64,000 bases of DNA, from assembly GCF_024139115.2 (NCBI RefSeq), contig NC_085141.1:392384632-392448631 (forward strand), written 5' to 3'. Below, in pieces: positions 31,996 through 42,610 of the stretch. A program made the position numbers and the translations under genes. The notes under the pieces were generated by a model. The model had not been told where the DNA came from. It made no database searches and saw only the letters and a program-made list of their open reading frames with translations. Numbering within the stretch: position 1 is the first letter of the stretch; each line of letters begins with the position of its first letter. The DNA comes from Armigeres subalbatus. Taxonomy: Eukaryota; Arthropoda; Insecta; Diptera; Culicidae.

Positions 31996-34666
31996 CTAAG
32001 GGTACAAGGAGTTAATCGTTGCAATAGAAGATTGCAACGATTTTTGTCTAAAATTGTAAATTATGTTGTTGGACATTTTTTGCAATGTCTCAATATTAGA
32101 AATTCTATGAAGTTCATTGGTACTATACCACGGAGGCAACTTCAGAATCATTTTCAGAATTTTATTTTGAATCCTCTGAAGTGCCTTCTTTCTGGTATTG
32201 CAGCAAGTAGTCCATATTGGCACAGCATACAACATGGCAGGTCTAAAAATTTGTTTGTAAATCAAAAGTTTGTTCTTAAGACAAAGTTTTGATTTTCTGT
32301 TTATAAGTGGATATAGACACTTAATATATTTGTTACATTTGGCTTGAAGGCCTTCAATGTGATTTTTAAAAGTAAATTTTTGATCTAGCAGAAGTCCTAA
32401 ATATTTAGCTTCGCTAGACCAATTAACTGCAACCCCATTCATAGTGACAATATGTCTGCTAGAAGGTTTCAAATAAGAAGCTCTCGGCTTATGTGGGAAA
32501 ATTATAAGCTGAGTTTTGGAAGCATTCAGAAATTTTCCATTTTTGCAAGTAAGTGGAGAAAATATCCAAACTTTTTGCAATCTACTACAAATGACACGAA
32601 GGCTACGCCTTTTGGCTGAGAGACCTGTGTCATCTGCAAACAAAGATTTTGACACCCTGGTGGTAAATCAGGTAAGTCAGAAGTAAAAATGTTATACAAA
32701 ATGGGCCCCAGTATGCTGCCTTGGGGAACACCAGCTCTTACAGGTAATCTATCAGATTTAGAATTCTGATAGTTCACCTGCAGTGAGCGATCTGATAAAT
32801 AATTTTGGATCAGTTTAATAATGTACAGAGAGAAAATGAAATTCATCAATTTTACAATCAAACCTTCATGCCAAACACTGTCAAATGCTTTCTCTATATC
32901 AAGAAGAGCAACTCCAGTCGAATATCCTTCAGATTTGTTGAGCCGAATTAAGTTCGTAACTCTTAATAACTGATGAGTGGTTGAATGCCCATGGCGAAAA
33001 CCAAATTGCTCATCAGCAAAAATAGAATTGTCATTAATATGAACCATCATTCTATTTAAAATAATCTTTTCAAACAGTTTGCTTATTGAAGAAAGCAAAC
33101 TGATTGGGCGATAACTAGAAGCCTCAGCTGGATTTTTGTCCGGCTTCAAAATTGGAACAACTTTGGCGTTTTTCCATTTATCTGGGAAGTATGCCAATTG
33201 AAAACATTTGTTAAATAAATTAATCAAAAGGATAAAGAGCTCTCAGGAAGTTTTTGATAAGTAGGGATAAAATACCATCATCACCCAGGGCTTTCATATT
33301 TTTAAATTTTCTAGTAATAGATCTCACTTCATCCAAATTAGTTCCCAACGAAGGGTCAAAAACATTATCTTGGTTGAGAATGTCATCGAAGCTCCGTGTA
33401 ACCTGATCCTCAATTGGACTAGTGAGACCTAGACTAAAATTATGGGCACTCTCGAACTGCTGAGCAAGTTTTTGAGCCTTTTCGCCATTTGTTAATAAAA
33501 TTTTATTTCCCTCTTTAAACGCTGGAATTGGCTTGAGGTTTTTTAAGAATTTTCGATAATTTCCAAAAGGGTTTCGAACTGGGATCCAACTTCGAGACAT
33601 TATTCTCAAAGTTGGTATTTCTCAGAATAGCGAAACGTTTTTCAATTTCATTTTGCAAATCTCGCCAAATAACTTTCAACGCGGGATCGCGAGTTCTTTG
33701 GTATTGCCTTCGCCTCACATTTTTAAGACGGATCAGTAGCTGAAGATCGTCGTCAATAATAATGGAGTTGAATTTAATTTCACATTTAGGAATTGCAATG
33801 CCTCTGGCTTCGACAATTAAATTTGTCAAAGATACGAGAGCTTTATCAATATCACTTTTGGTATCGAGAGGAATATCAACATCAAAATTCCTATCGATAT
33901 ACGTTTTATATAAATCCCAATCAGCCCTATGATAATTGAAAGTAGAGCTGATTGGATTATAAATGGCTTCTTGTGAGATTTCAAATGTCACAGGAAGGTG
34001 ATCAGAGTCAAAGTCAGCATGTGTTACCAATTGGCCACACAGCTGACTTGAATCCGTTAAAACCAAATCAATTGTCGAAGGATTTCGAGTGGATGAAAAA
34101 CAAGTTGGGCCATTGGGATATTGAATAGTATAATATCCCGCAGAACAATCTTCAAATAAAATTTTGCCTTTGGAATTGCTTTGAGCATTATTCCATGAAC
34201 GGTGTTTGGCATTGAAGTCACCAATTACGAAGAATTTTGATTTGTTGCGAGTCAGAATTTGAAGATCAGCTTTCAACAAATTCTTTTGCTGCCCATTGCA
34301 TTGAAAAGGCAAATAGGCTGCGATGAAGGAAAATTGACCAAAATTTGTTTCAACAGAAACTCCCAGGGTTTCAAAAACTTTGGTTTCAAACGAAGAAAAT
34401 AATTTATGTTTGATACGTCTATTAATGACAATGGCGACCCCACCACAGGCGCTGTCAAGACGATCATTTCTGTAGATAAAATAATTTGGATCTCGTTTAA
34501 TGGAGAGTCCTGGTTTCAAATAGGTTTCAGTTATAATGGCAATATGCACATTGTGAACTGTTAGGAAGTTGAATAATTCATCTTCCTTACCCTTTAGAGA
34601 GCGGGCATTCCAATTTAGAACTTTCACACAATTATTTAGATCCATTAAAACGGAGTCCGATAACAA
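31996..34666 (-). pseudogene. Juan-like ORF2: endonuclease and reverse transcriptase, frameshifted
   Basis: The first frame (34666-33515, 383 codons) carries the endonuclease: VLNWNARSLKGKED, IITETYLKPG, FVIGDFNAKHRSWN, DFDSDHLPVTF, then the linker. The frame moves at about 33600 (33609-33220, MKALGDDGILSLLIKN), again at 33227 (33227-32526: SSYRPISLLSSISKLFEKII, LLDIEKAFDSVW, GVPQGSILGPILYN) and near 32650 (32655-31996: SLFADDTGLSAKR; the thumb LLIYKQIFRPAMLYAVPIW). The catalytic FADD survives at the last junction. Three frameshifts prevent a full product. The protein would nick DNA and prime reverse transcription. No RNase H follows. Confidence 0.85.
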
Positions 34667-36030
34667 TTTTTTGTGTGTACTTTATACCAACCTGAACAGC
34701 TTCTGGTATGGTATTTGCTTTGAACATTGCATCAATCATGTGATGCAATTGTTCAGTTAAAAAAATCAAAATCGGAAGCAGTCATGTTACCTGAATCGGC
34801 AACATGACCGTTATTTTCCGTTGGGACATGGGTATAAACCTCATTTTGAGAAGAGAAATTTTGTCTACCAGCAGCGATGTTTGCATACGTAGGTACATTG
34901 GAAAAATTGGAATTTACTGAAGTGCTTGCTACCCGTTGACGAGCGGCAAAATTTGTTTGTGAATTGTGGTGGGTATGAATTGCTCGACCGGTAACCGGTT
35001 TCGAAATTTGAGCGTTTGAAAAATTTCTACCCGTCGAATCTGGGATCCGATTGGAATTACCCTGTCATCAATTTTGCACGGGAATTCAAAACTTTTTGCG
35101 TGAAGGGCATTCCCAGAAATTGGATTTATGATTGCGCACTTAAATTTATTGGAATCTTCTCTCACAGGACATGCGTCCTTGGCGTGAGAGGTTCCACCAC
35201 AAATCATGCATTTAGCATCCATGTGACAATGTTTGGTTCCATGACCCCACTTTTGGCACTTACGGCACTGGGTGGGGTTTTGGAAATTTCCCCCAGGCCT
35301 GCGGAAATGTTCCCATGTAACACGGACATGGGACATAATACATGCCTTTTCCAAACTTTTCATATTATTTAGTTCACTTTTGTTAAAATGAACTAAATAA
35401 AATTCTTGAGAAATGCCCCTCTGGGAAGTACCAGAGTGGGATTTCTTTTTCATCTTAATTACTTGGACTGGTGAAAATCCAAGTAATTGAGAAATTTCAA
35501 TTTTAATCTCATCCAATGATTTACCATCACTGGGGAGACCTTTCAAGACGACTTTGAACAATCGCTCAGTTTTGTCGTCGTATGTGAAGAATTTATGGCG
35601 CTTCTCAGTTAAATACTGAAGAAGACGTTTGCGATCGTCAAAGGATCCCGGCAAAACGCGGCAGTCACCCTTCCTAGCAATCTGAAATGAAACCTTGATC
35701 CCCTGAAGGTTACTCAAAATCTCATTCCGGAAGCCAGAAAACTCGGCAACAGATACCACAATTGGCGGAATCCTTTGCTTTTTCGCATGAATCGAATCAC
35801 CTGGGCTAGAGGTATATTCGATTTGCTCAATTTCATCATTAATCAAATCGAACTGATTGCTCAGTTCGATTGGAGAAGAATTATTCCCGATATTAGAGTT
35901 AGAAGGAATATCTGAATTCTCCAGCTTCCTTCTATTTTTCCGCCCTTTGGCACGACGGTCTTGAAACCTCGATTCTTTGAAGGAAGTGAAGAATTCAGAG
36001 ACTCTTCCTCTTGTTTTTATTAATACTCAT
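34633..36030 (-). pseudogene. Juan-like ORF1 (gag-like zinc-knuckle protein), frameshifted
   Basis: Starts at ATG 36030 (MSINKNKRKSL) but meets TGA at once through a frame change. The main open part (35846-34929, 305 codons) has a basic N-terminal region, the FEKACIMSHVRVTW segment and three knuckles: CRKCQKWGHGTKHC, CMICGGTSHAKDAC and a third Cys near HCHMDAKC. The C-terminal tail continues in another frame after 34929 (HHMIDAMFKANTIPEAVQVG) to TAA at 34633, overlapping the ORF2 start by about 30 bp. Role: RNA binding and RNP assembly (family knowledge). Confidence 0.8.
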
Positions 36031-36297
36031 TGCTGAGCGTGGAGACGTGACCTTCTAAGAGGTTTTTCCCAGAACGGTGTCCCTGCAGGATTACCACCGC
36101 TTGTCGAAATTTTACTTCCGCAAACGGGTCCAACGTAAAACGAAGGCACGGGTCCTTGCAAAGATCGTAACGGGATCAGTGGGTACAAATAGCGCTAAGA
36201 AGCACCGTTGAAATTAAAATAGCTTCGGGTAGTATTAAAAACTTCCTTCCGCAAAGAGAGAAAGAACCGCACAGCACGAAAGCACGATGCGGTCTGG

Positions 36298-36400
36298 TCA
36301 TTACGCACTTCATTTCTCACTTATCACTGCGAAAGTAAGACGTGAGAATTGATAAGATAAAAATAAGAAGTGAGAACTCGAGTAAACGAAAATAGCTCAA
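36298..36400. repeat. GAGAAGTGAG-type satellite, right flank
   Basis: Begins with the target copy TCATTACGCACTT, then CATTTCTCACTTATCACTGCG and GACGTGAGAATTGATAAG. It continues the satellite interrupted at 31772. Confidence 0.65.
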
Positions 36401-37246
36401 TAATATCAAATGATGATAAGATAGCAAAATGAGATATGGATATGATTGATATAAGAGATAAAAGATCAGGCGATAATATCAATATTTTGCACTAAAATAT
36501 TATAAGAAAATCAAGTTATGCTATTTGTAAGAAGTGATCAATATCATGTGCCATTAGTTTGTTTTTATCGATAGCATATCTTGATATTTAAATAATATTT
36601 CGGTGCAAATTTTTGATGTTGTTGCCTGTTTTTTTTTTATCTCTTATAGCCATCAAGGCCATATCATGTTTTGTTATTCTGATCATAGCTTCTGCCCGGG
36701 AAGCGAGACTTCACAGTGAGGTTTCTCATTTTTCACTCATCATTACTTATTTCTTACTTACCCCTTCTCATTGTTTATGTATTTCTCACTTCCCAATTAT
36801 CATTAATCACTTTTCACATTCACTTTTGTTTGACCAAACAACATTTTTGGCCATATGACTCGTTTTACAATCGAAATTTACGGCCGTTCGGCTGAAGAAA
36901 CTTTTTCGGCTATATGACCTGTTCAGCCAAACAACAATCACAATTTTAAATTATATGTTTGCTTCTGTTCCTCGGTTTCCAATAATGTATGGATACTTGT
37001 GAGGAAACTTTAAATTGCATCATAGAGTAGTGATTCTCAGTCTCATTGTTTGTCTCGCAGTATCTTGGGCTAGAGCTTTGAAATGTATCTACCGATCTGG
37101 GGTATTGGGACTCAGAGTCACTGCGTGCAGTTGGATCAGGGCAGAATTTTATTGCAATCTGCCGACCGACTCTTTTTTTTGCTTTGATCGTGTCGTGAGG
37201 AATGGTTTTGGAATCGGTGTGAATTTTAGTCAGGAAGCCAGCCAAT
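36401..37246. other. Non-coding with decayed composite satellite
   Basis: Bases 36715-36830 show TCTCATTTTTCACTCATCATTAC-type words; 36830-36930 show 17-bp-type words (TTGGCCATATGACTCG, TTCGGCTATATGACCTG). This is again the linkage of the two satellites. The rest is unrecognised. Confidence 0.5.
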
Positions 37247-37377
37247 GATGTTATTTTTCTTCTTCTTCTTCTTCTTTCTTGTCACTGTCAAATTCTTGTA
37301 TTGACAGTAGGGAGGAAAGGGCCAGTCGAGACAACTATATGCCCTACATTTCTAGTAACCGATGTCCGGAACAGTTT

Positions 37378-38329
37378 TCACAGCTGCAGTTTGTTATCTC
37401 TCACAAAATTAATTATCTCCTTGTAGATGTTTATGTTCGCAGTTTTGAATACTTCTATTAACGAATTGAATTTGTTGTCGAAGCTGAAGTTCATTCTACT
37501 TATTCCATATTTAGGGCAGTGTAGGATGGTGTGTTCCGCCGTCTCGGGCACCTGACACCAATCGCAATCTGGATCAGGAACTATTTTCATGCGAGCCAAC
37601 CAGAACTTCGAGTAGTCATGGCCAGCCATTAAACGATTGAGTAGTCTGACATCCTTACCCTTTAATCGAACATGTGTTGTACCACTCGGAAGTATCTGCT
37701 TCTATGGACCGGCTGAAGTTCATGAACGCGTCTTGTTTCAGTAGTTTGTTGTTTAATATGTTTTCGCTCGTTACCCCTGCTTTCGCTAACACGTCTGCGA
37801 TTTCGTTTCCTTGGATCGAGACATGACTTGGGACCCATTGAATGAAAGTGTTCCATTTGGAACATGCTGTAAGAATATTGATGGCTATGTCCTCTCCTCG
37901 TTTATCCTCTAGTGCGTTCTCCAAAATTATACATGCCGACCTAGAGTCAGTGTATATAACGAAGTTCTCCAGATGAAATGTGTCAATCAACCGTGTTGCC
38001 TCCATGATGGCTATCAGTTCTGCAGATGTGATGCTTGTTTCATTAGCCAGTCGATAGTGGAATCGTTGTCCATTATTTTCGTTGAAAATTCCTATTCCGC
38101 ATGTACGATTTTCTTTGGAAGCATCGGTGAATATTCGCCCTCTTCCCCTATGCTGTCCGTTCATAACGAAAAGTGCCATTTGCTTGAGTCTCATTGGGTT
38201 GGTATTGGTTTTCGAATCGTTAAGTCCTTCTATATGGGAAGCAATTCCAACGCTTCTTCTGATACCTAATGCTTTCTCCATGCATATATTGCATATGCAT
38301 ATATGTAATCTGTTGCAGTTGCTTGGCAA
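37378..38329 (-). pseudogene. RNase H and C-terminal zinc region of the I-type ORF2 (frameshifted end)
   Basis: Continues ORF2 after a frame change at about 38290, inside a GCATATA-rich run (ATGCATATGCAATATATGC on the minus strand). RNase H: RIFTDASKENRTCGIG, TSAELIAIMEATRL, IYTDSRSACIIL, WVPSHVSIQGNEIADVLA: all four acidic positions are present. A second break near 37650 leads to DYSKFWLARMKIVPDPDC and CDWCQVPETAEHTILHC, the terminal zinc motif. Without the two frame changes ORF2 would be full length. Confidence 0.85.
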
Positions 38330-40847
38330 TTATGTTGTTCCTGGCAAAACATCGAACTATTTCTTTAGCCGACACTAATTGCTGCCTCAGCTGTATTGGC
38401 TCTTGACCGCTTAGAGCCGCTAGCGTGTTCAGCGGTGTTGTTCTCGTTGCTCCTGTGATTTTCCTAAGGCATTGATTGTTTACCACCGATAGCATTTGCC
38501 GATTAGTAGCTTTCGCGTTGCAGTGGACTATGCAGCCGTATTCCAGAACACTTCGGAACAGAGCCTTGTATATCCGTATAAGTATCTCTGGGTGGGCACC
38601 AGTTTTGATACCACTCAGAACTTTGACCATGTTTAGCCTGTCTTGTACCTTGCTGCGGACTTCTTTAATATGCACGCCAAAACTCATATACCTGTCGAAG
38701 ACAATTCCCAGGTACTTATGATTTCGTACCGATTCAATTGATATTCCATTTATCTTCACATCGAGATGCTTGTCGTTATTTTGAAATAAGATGGTTTTAG
38801 TCTTTTCAGGATTAATTGCGAAGTTCAACTTTTCAGATGTTTGCGTGAACATATCCAAGTAGTCTTGCGCCAACTCCGTTAGGCCGATGAGGTTCCTGGC
38901 CTTCAGCAGGATGCCGAAGTCGTCTGCGTATTGCACGAGGACCACTCCGTCTTTTTTTATTCCGTGAAGTTCTAGCGTATAGATGTTAAAAAGTGTTGGG
39001 GAAAGCACGTCGCCTTGTGGTAGTCCGTCGTTTACTGTACGTGTGATGGTTTTATTCTTCATGTGCAGGCAAATTTGTCTATTGCGAAGGAATGAGGAAA
39101 TCCATGACAAAATTTCCTGTGGGACCCTAATATTTGCAAGAGTATCTTCCAGCACCTCTATCTTCACCGCATTGAATGCATTAGAAAGATCAATACAAAC
39201 CATTGCCGTGACGTAGTTCTCCCTTTTGCATTGCTTTATCCAGTTGACGACGTATGAGGTGCAAGTCTGCGTGGAAAGGTTCTTACGAAAACCAAAGGAT
39301 GCTTCAGGTAGTATAGCGTGTTCTTCCAGGAATCTGCTCAATCTTGTATGGACTGCAGCGTTGGATATTTTGGTGATTGTGGGTACCAACGAAATAGGTC
39401 TTTTGCTTGTAGGTAGACTCTGATCTCTACCTGCTTTTGGGATTGCCACTATTTTTATTTTTTTCAGTACGTCATCCAAACAGCTACGGCGCCACATGCC
39501 GTTTATTTGCTCAATTATTTTGTTCACTACTTCTGGGCTGAGGGCTCGTAGTATTTCGTATGACAATCCATCCTCACCTGGCGCGGATGTCTTTTTCTTC
39601 GAGTGAAGTATTTTTGTCCAATCCTCCAGGCACAGCAGATTATCATTCGCACATGATATTACCGGACCGGTTGGCCTTGGATCGTGCTTTCCGAAATGTG
39701 TATCCAAGAACGCCTGGGCTTGTGTCTCGTCTTCGAGAAGAGGATTGTTTATTTTTCTATTGATGCGCTTTCCTGTAAGTCTGCCAACTTTGTACCATAA
39801 CTCCCTGGAATCCGTGAAAGGTCCAATGTCGTCCGGCAACTCTTCAAATTTCTTTTTGATCTCCTCGCGTTTTTTTCTCTGGAAGCTTGCTGCTTTGCGT
39901 TTGTACTCCAGTAGATTGTTTTGGCTTGATATTCGATTGAATTCTCTCCTCGCTTCTGTTTTTTCCCGCCACGCTTTATCAACTTCTGGAGACCACCAGA
40001 ATTTTGGTTGCTTGTTATTTTTCCTTCTATTTTTCTTCTGGATCCTATTGATGCGTCTCCCTAAATCCTCGATATTGATGATTTGCAGTGGGTCTAGTTT
40101 GTTCACTTGCTCGGCAATTTTTTTCTTATCGATGAAAAATTTGTCGCTCTGAACTTTGATGCGATTTAGTTCAATATTGATTCCTAGATGATCGCTTCCA
40201 ACTCCAAAGTCGAGGGTGCTCCAATCCACACATCCGATCATTTCTGTTGAGCACAGTGTTACATCTATTGCTGTCGATCGTCGATTCAGTTGTAGAGGAA
40301 TGTACGTGAATGAACCATCATTCAGTATGAGAAAATTGCTATCATTAACAGCGTCTAGAAGAATCTGCCCTCGTCTGTCACAGGTATCATCACCCCATGC
40401 AGTGTGATGGGAATTGAAATCCCCTCCTAGAATAACCCTCTTGTGACATCTCAGAGTCGAGAATATTTCCTTGATGTCGTTATAAAACTCCACCGCCGAG
40501 ATCGATGGGCTTACGTAAATGGCGCACAACACTAGTTCATACTGAATCATTTGTATCATTACTACCTGTGTGTTACGTGAAACTGTCGGTGTTGTCAGTC
40601 TCTGATAGTTCCAGTCGACGCTTAGGTAGATCCCTGCTCCTCCGTAGTTATCATCCCTAGATTGAGGAATGAAGTGGAAATTCGAGATTTGGTATCTATT
40701 ACTGTCCTCCATGTTTACATCTGTCCATGTCTCAGCCAAGAAAGCTGCTGAGTAGTTACCCGATGCTAGAATACGCTGTAGTTCCATTTTATTTTTGAAC
40801 AAGCTCTGGATATTTGCTTGTAATATTTTTAATTTCGACGAAGCCAT
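38220..40847 (-). CDS. I-type ORF2: endonuclease and reverse transcriptase (875 codons)
   Basis: Starts ATGGCTTCGTCGAAA, 10 bp after the ORF1 stop. Endonuclease (residues 1-230): LQANIQSL, FLAETWTDV, ILGGDFNSHHTAWGDD (139-153), VGSDHLGI (217-223). RT (about 410-760): SAPGEDGLSYEIL, RPISLVPTITKISN, MVCIDLSNAFNAV with catalytic Asp near 553, GLPQGDVLSPTLFNIYT, LVQYADDFGILL (YADD at 640-643). The last 20 or so residues are out of frame with the RNase H that should follow. It would nick the target and copy element RNA in the nucleus; the loss of RNase H in frame may or may not abolish activity. Confidence 0.9.
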   Translation of the reverse strand: MASSKLKILQANIQSLFKNKMELQRILASGNYSAAFLAETWTDVNMEDSNRYQISNFHFIPQSRDDNYGGAGIYLSVDWNYQRLTTPTVSRNTQVVMIQMIQYELVLCAIYVSPSISAVEFYNDIKEIFSTLRCHKRVILGGDFNSHHTAWGDDTCDRRGQILLDAVNDSNFLILNDGSFTYIPLQLNRRSTAIDVTLCSTEMIGCVDWSTLDFGVGSDHLGINIELNRIKVQSDKFFIDKKKIAEQVNKLDPLQIINIEDLGRRINRIQKKNRRKNNKQPKFWWSPEVDKAWREKTEARREFNRISSQNNLLEYKRKAASFQRKKREEIKKKFEELPDDIGPFTDSRELWYKVGRLTGKRINRKINNPLLEDETQAQAFLDTHFGKHDPRPTGPVISCANDNLLCLEDWTKILHSKKKTSAPGEDGLSYEILRALSPEVVNKIIEQINGMWRRSCLDDVLKKIKIVAIPKAGRDQSLPTSKRPISLVPTITKISNAAVHTRLSRFLEEHAILPEASFGFRKNLSTQTCTSYVVNWIKQCKRENYVTAMVCIDLSNAFNAVKIEVLEDTLANIRVPQEILSWISSFLRNRQICLHMKNKTITRTVNDGLPQGDVLSPTLFNIYTLELHGIKKDGVVLVQYADDFGILLKARNLIGLTELAQDYLDMFTQTSEKLNFAINPEKTKTILFQNNDKHLDVKINGISIESVRNHKYLGIVFDRYMSFGVHIKEVRSKVQDRLNMVKVLSGIKTGAHPEILIRIYKALFRSVLEYGCIVHCNAKATNRQMLSVVNNQCLRKITGATRTTPLNTLAALSGQEPIQLRQQLVSAKEIVRCFARNNIIAKQLQQITYMHMQYMHGESIRYQKKRWNCFPYRRT

Positions 40848-40857
40848 TTCTGTGTTC

Positions 40858-42354
40858 CTAGGGGTTTATATTGTTGCCGTGGCTGTTCAGCACAACGGTG
40901 TTCGCCAGTTTGAAGTGCTTTTCCGTACATTTCTTGAACATGTTCTTTATGTTTTCTTGTGGGCCCAACATTCCGATAAATTCGGAATAGAAGCTGATCA
41001 TCGTTTCTTGCAAAGTTTTTTTTGCTGTTGCTTGAGCCTCCTTTTGAGCCTCCTTCAGCATCTCCTCCCAACGTTCTCTCTCTGACACGTGATGTTGATT
41101 TGATAGGGCCGTTCCATTCATCGTAGTACTGCTGTTGTGTGCAATCAAAGCATCTCGTTGCTCGTTTGTAGCTGAGGCTACGGTTTGGTTCCCTGTTTGG
41201 TCTACTCTTGGTCGCTTATTTTTGGCGATCTTCGGTGGGTCTTTGTACAACTTTACAGCCGGCTGAATTGCTTTCCGCTCTTGATTGGTTTTCATCCACT
41301 GTTCCTTCATTGGATCCTTCCATGTGTATGTCCCTTTTGCCATGGATGCAAAGCTTTCCGTGAGGTCAGGAAACTCTCCAGTGTCAGCATTCAGTGGCTC
41401 ATACATATTTCTGCTGATGACCGGAATATGTTGACTCGCTTCTGTGTACGTTAGATTTCTTTTAGACATTAGCGTTTTGATGTCGAATTGCCGTTTTCGT
41501 TCGGGGCAATTCACGTCCCTTGAGTTGTGTCCATGGCTTTTACAATGTGCACAAACTTCTTCCTTCTGACAGACCGAAGAATCGGTTCCATCCTCATGTC
41601 GTTCGGTGCATTTGTCACATCTTCTTGTTCCTCTGCAATTATCCTGTTGATGACCAAATCGAAGACATTTCAGGCACAAGACCACCCGTGGAATGAACGG
41701 AATGACTTTGCTAACACAACAGAAGAATCTGACTTTCTCTGGAAGTTCGTTAGACCTGAATGTTACACTGATTCGGCTGATGGGAACCCTTTCACCATCG
41801 TCGCCTCTTTTCGTCATCCGTTTGACCTCCATAATCGGCACGTTACATTCCAAGTCTCTCTTGATGTCGTCTATGTCGAGTTCCGTCGGTATACCTGGAA
41901 CCACACCGGTCACGCTTACCAAGTGTCTGGGGATGTATGCTCTGTATGGTCCATTAGCATTGTTGATAGTTTCCATTAGTGTGTTCGCTCTTACGTAGCT
42001 GCTCATGAAGACGAGAATCTTGTGACGACCCACGTACTTCATGTCCGTTATGAACTTTTTGAATCCATCATGTTTCCGTAGCTCCGAACCCAACGAAAAC
42101 TTATTGATCTTCACCGTTCCATTCCTGTTGTCTCGTAGTTCACAGTAGATGCGATACGGCGCGCAGTCGTTGCTGTTGTAGGTTATGTTGACAAACCTCC
42201 TATCTTCCTTCGACGATCCTCCGTTTAGTGACATCGGCAGTTTGTTGACATTCATTCCCGCCCTGTTCGGCGTTAAATCCATCCGTTTGTCATGGGTTTT
42301 ATCACCACCACCAGGATCCACGTCGTCCTCCATTTTCCAACTTCCAATCGGCAA
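40858..42354 (-). CDS. I-type ORF1: gag-like zinc-knuckle protein (498 codons), intact
   Basis: An uninterrupted 498-residue frame. Residues 50-215 look like an RNA-recognition-type fold region (RFVNITYNSND, YRIYCELRDNR, HKILVFMSSYVRAN, VTGVVPGIPTELD). Residues 227-283 hold three knuckles: CLKCLRFGHQQDNC, CDKCTERHEDGTDSSVC and CAHCKSHGHNSRDVNC. Then comes KRQFDIKTLMSKRNLTYTEA, a conserved post-knuckle segment of such gag proteins, and a charged C-terminus. The first ATG is at 42354; MEDDV (residue 8) could also serve. It should coat the element RNA; ORF2 follows at once, suggesting reinitiation on one bicistronic RNA. Confidence 0.9.
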   Translation of the reverse strand: MPIGSWKMEDDVDPGGGDKTHDKRMDLTPNRAGMNVNKLPMSLNGGSSKEDRRFVNITYNSNDCAPYRIYCELRDNRNGTVKINKFSLGSELRKHDGFKKFITDMKYVGRHKILVFMSSYVRANTLMETINNANGPYRAYIPRHLVSVTGVVPGIPTELDIDDIKRDLECNVPIMEVKRMTKRGDDGERVPISRISVTFRSNELPEKVRFFCCVSKVIPFIPRVVLCLKCLRFGHQQDNCRGTRRCDKCTERHEDGTDSSVCQKEEVCAHCKSHGHNSRDVNCPERKRQFDIKTLMSKRNLTYTEASQHIPVISRNMYEPLNADTGEFPDLTESFASMAKGTYTWKDPMKEQWMKTNQERKAIQPAVKLYKDPPKIAKNKRPRVDQTGNQTVASATNEQRDALIAHNSSTTMNGTALSNQHHVSERERWEEMLKEAQKEAQATAKKTLQETMISFYSEFIGMLGPQENIKNMFKKCTEKHFKLANTVVLNSHGNNINP

Positions 42355-42610
42355 CCTCTTCTGTTCTTCACCAGATCAAAATGGCGTCTTCTGTTTTTTC
42401 TCTATAAATCACTTTTATACTATATTTTTCAAAAAACACTTCTCTTTTCGATCACTCCAAGCTTCACTGCACTCGAAACGTCTTTTTATCACTAAATAAT
42501 CACTATTCAGACAAATTTATTCTGAAAATTAACGACGTTAAGAAAACACAACCTTCCACTTGACACAAATCTTCAAAAAGCGATGCAAAGGATTACCGGA
42601 TGTTATTTTT

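Larger units (their letters stand above)
31773..36297 (-). mobile_element. Juan-like (Jockey clade) non-LTR retrotransposon
   Basis: A 4.5-kb element flanked by TCATTACCCACTT (31760-31772) and TCATTACGCACTT (36298-36310), one mismatch in 13. Poly(A) lies at the left (a T run at 31771-31781). The 5' end reads CCAGACCGCATCGTGCTTTC. ORF1 starts MSINKNKRKSL, which I associate with mosquito Juan elements, and has CCHC knuckles; ORF2 has endonuclease and RT but no RNase H. It inserted into GAGAAGTGAG satellite. It appears complete in length but is frameshifted in both ORFs. Confidence 0.85.
37259..42598 (-). mobile_element. I-type non-LTR retrotransposon, nearly complete
   Basis: A 5.34-kb element bounded by the 12-bp repeat GATGTTATTTTT (37247-37258 and 42599-42610). 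The 3' end is an (AAG)n tail (CTTCTTCTTCTTCTTC on the plus strand at 37259). The minus strand carries a 244-bp leader, intact ORF1, 10 bp, then ORF2 with endonuclease and RT intact, RNase H in a shifted frame and a C-terminal zinc motif. Perfect target repeats and long intact ORFs make it the youngest large element in the window. Confidence 0.85.
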
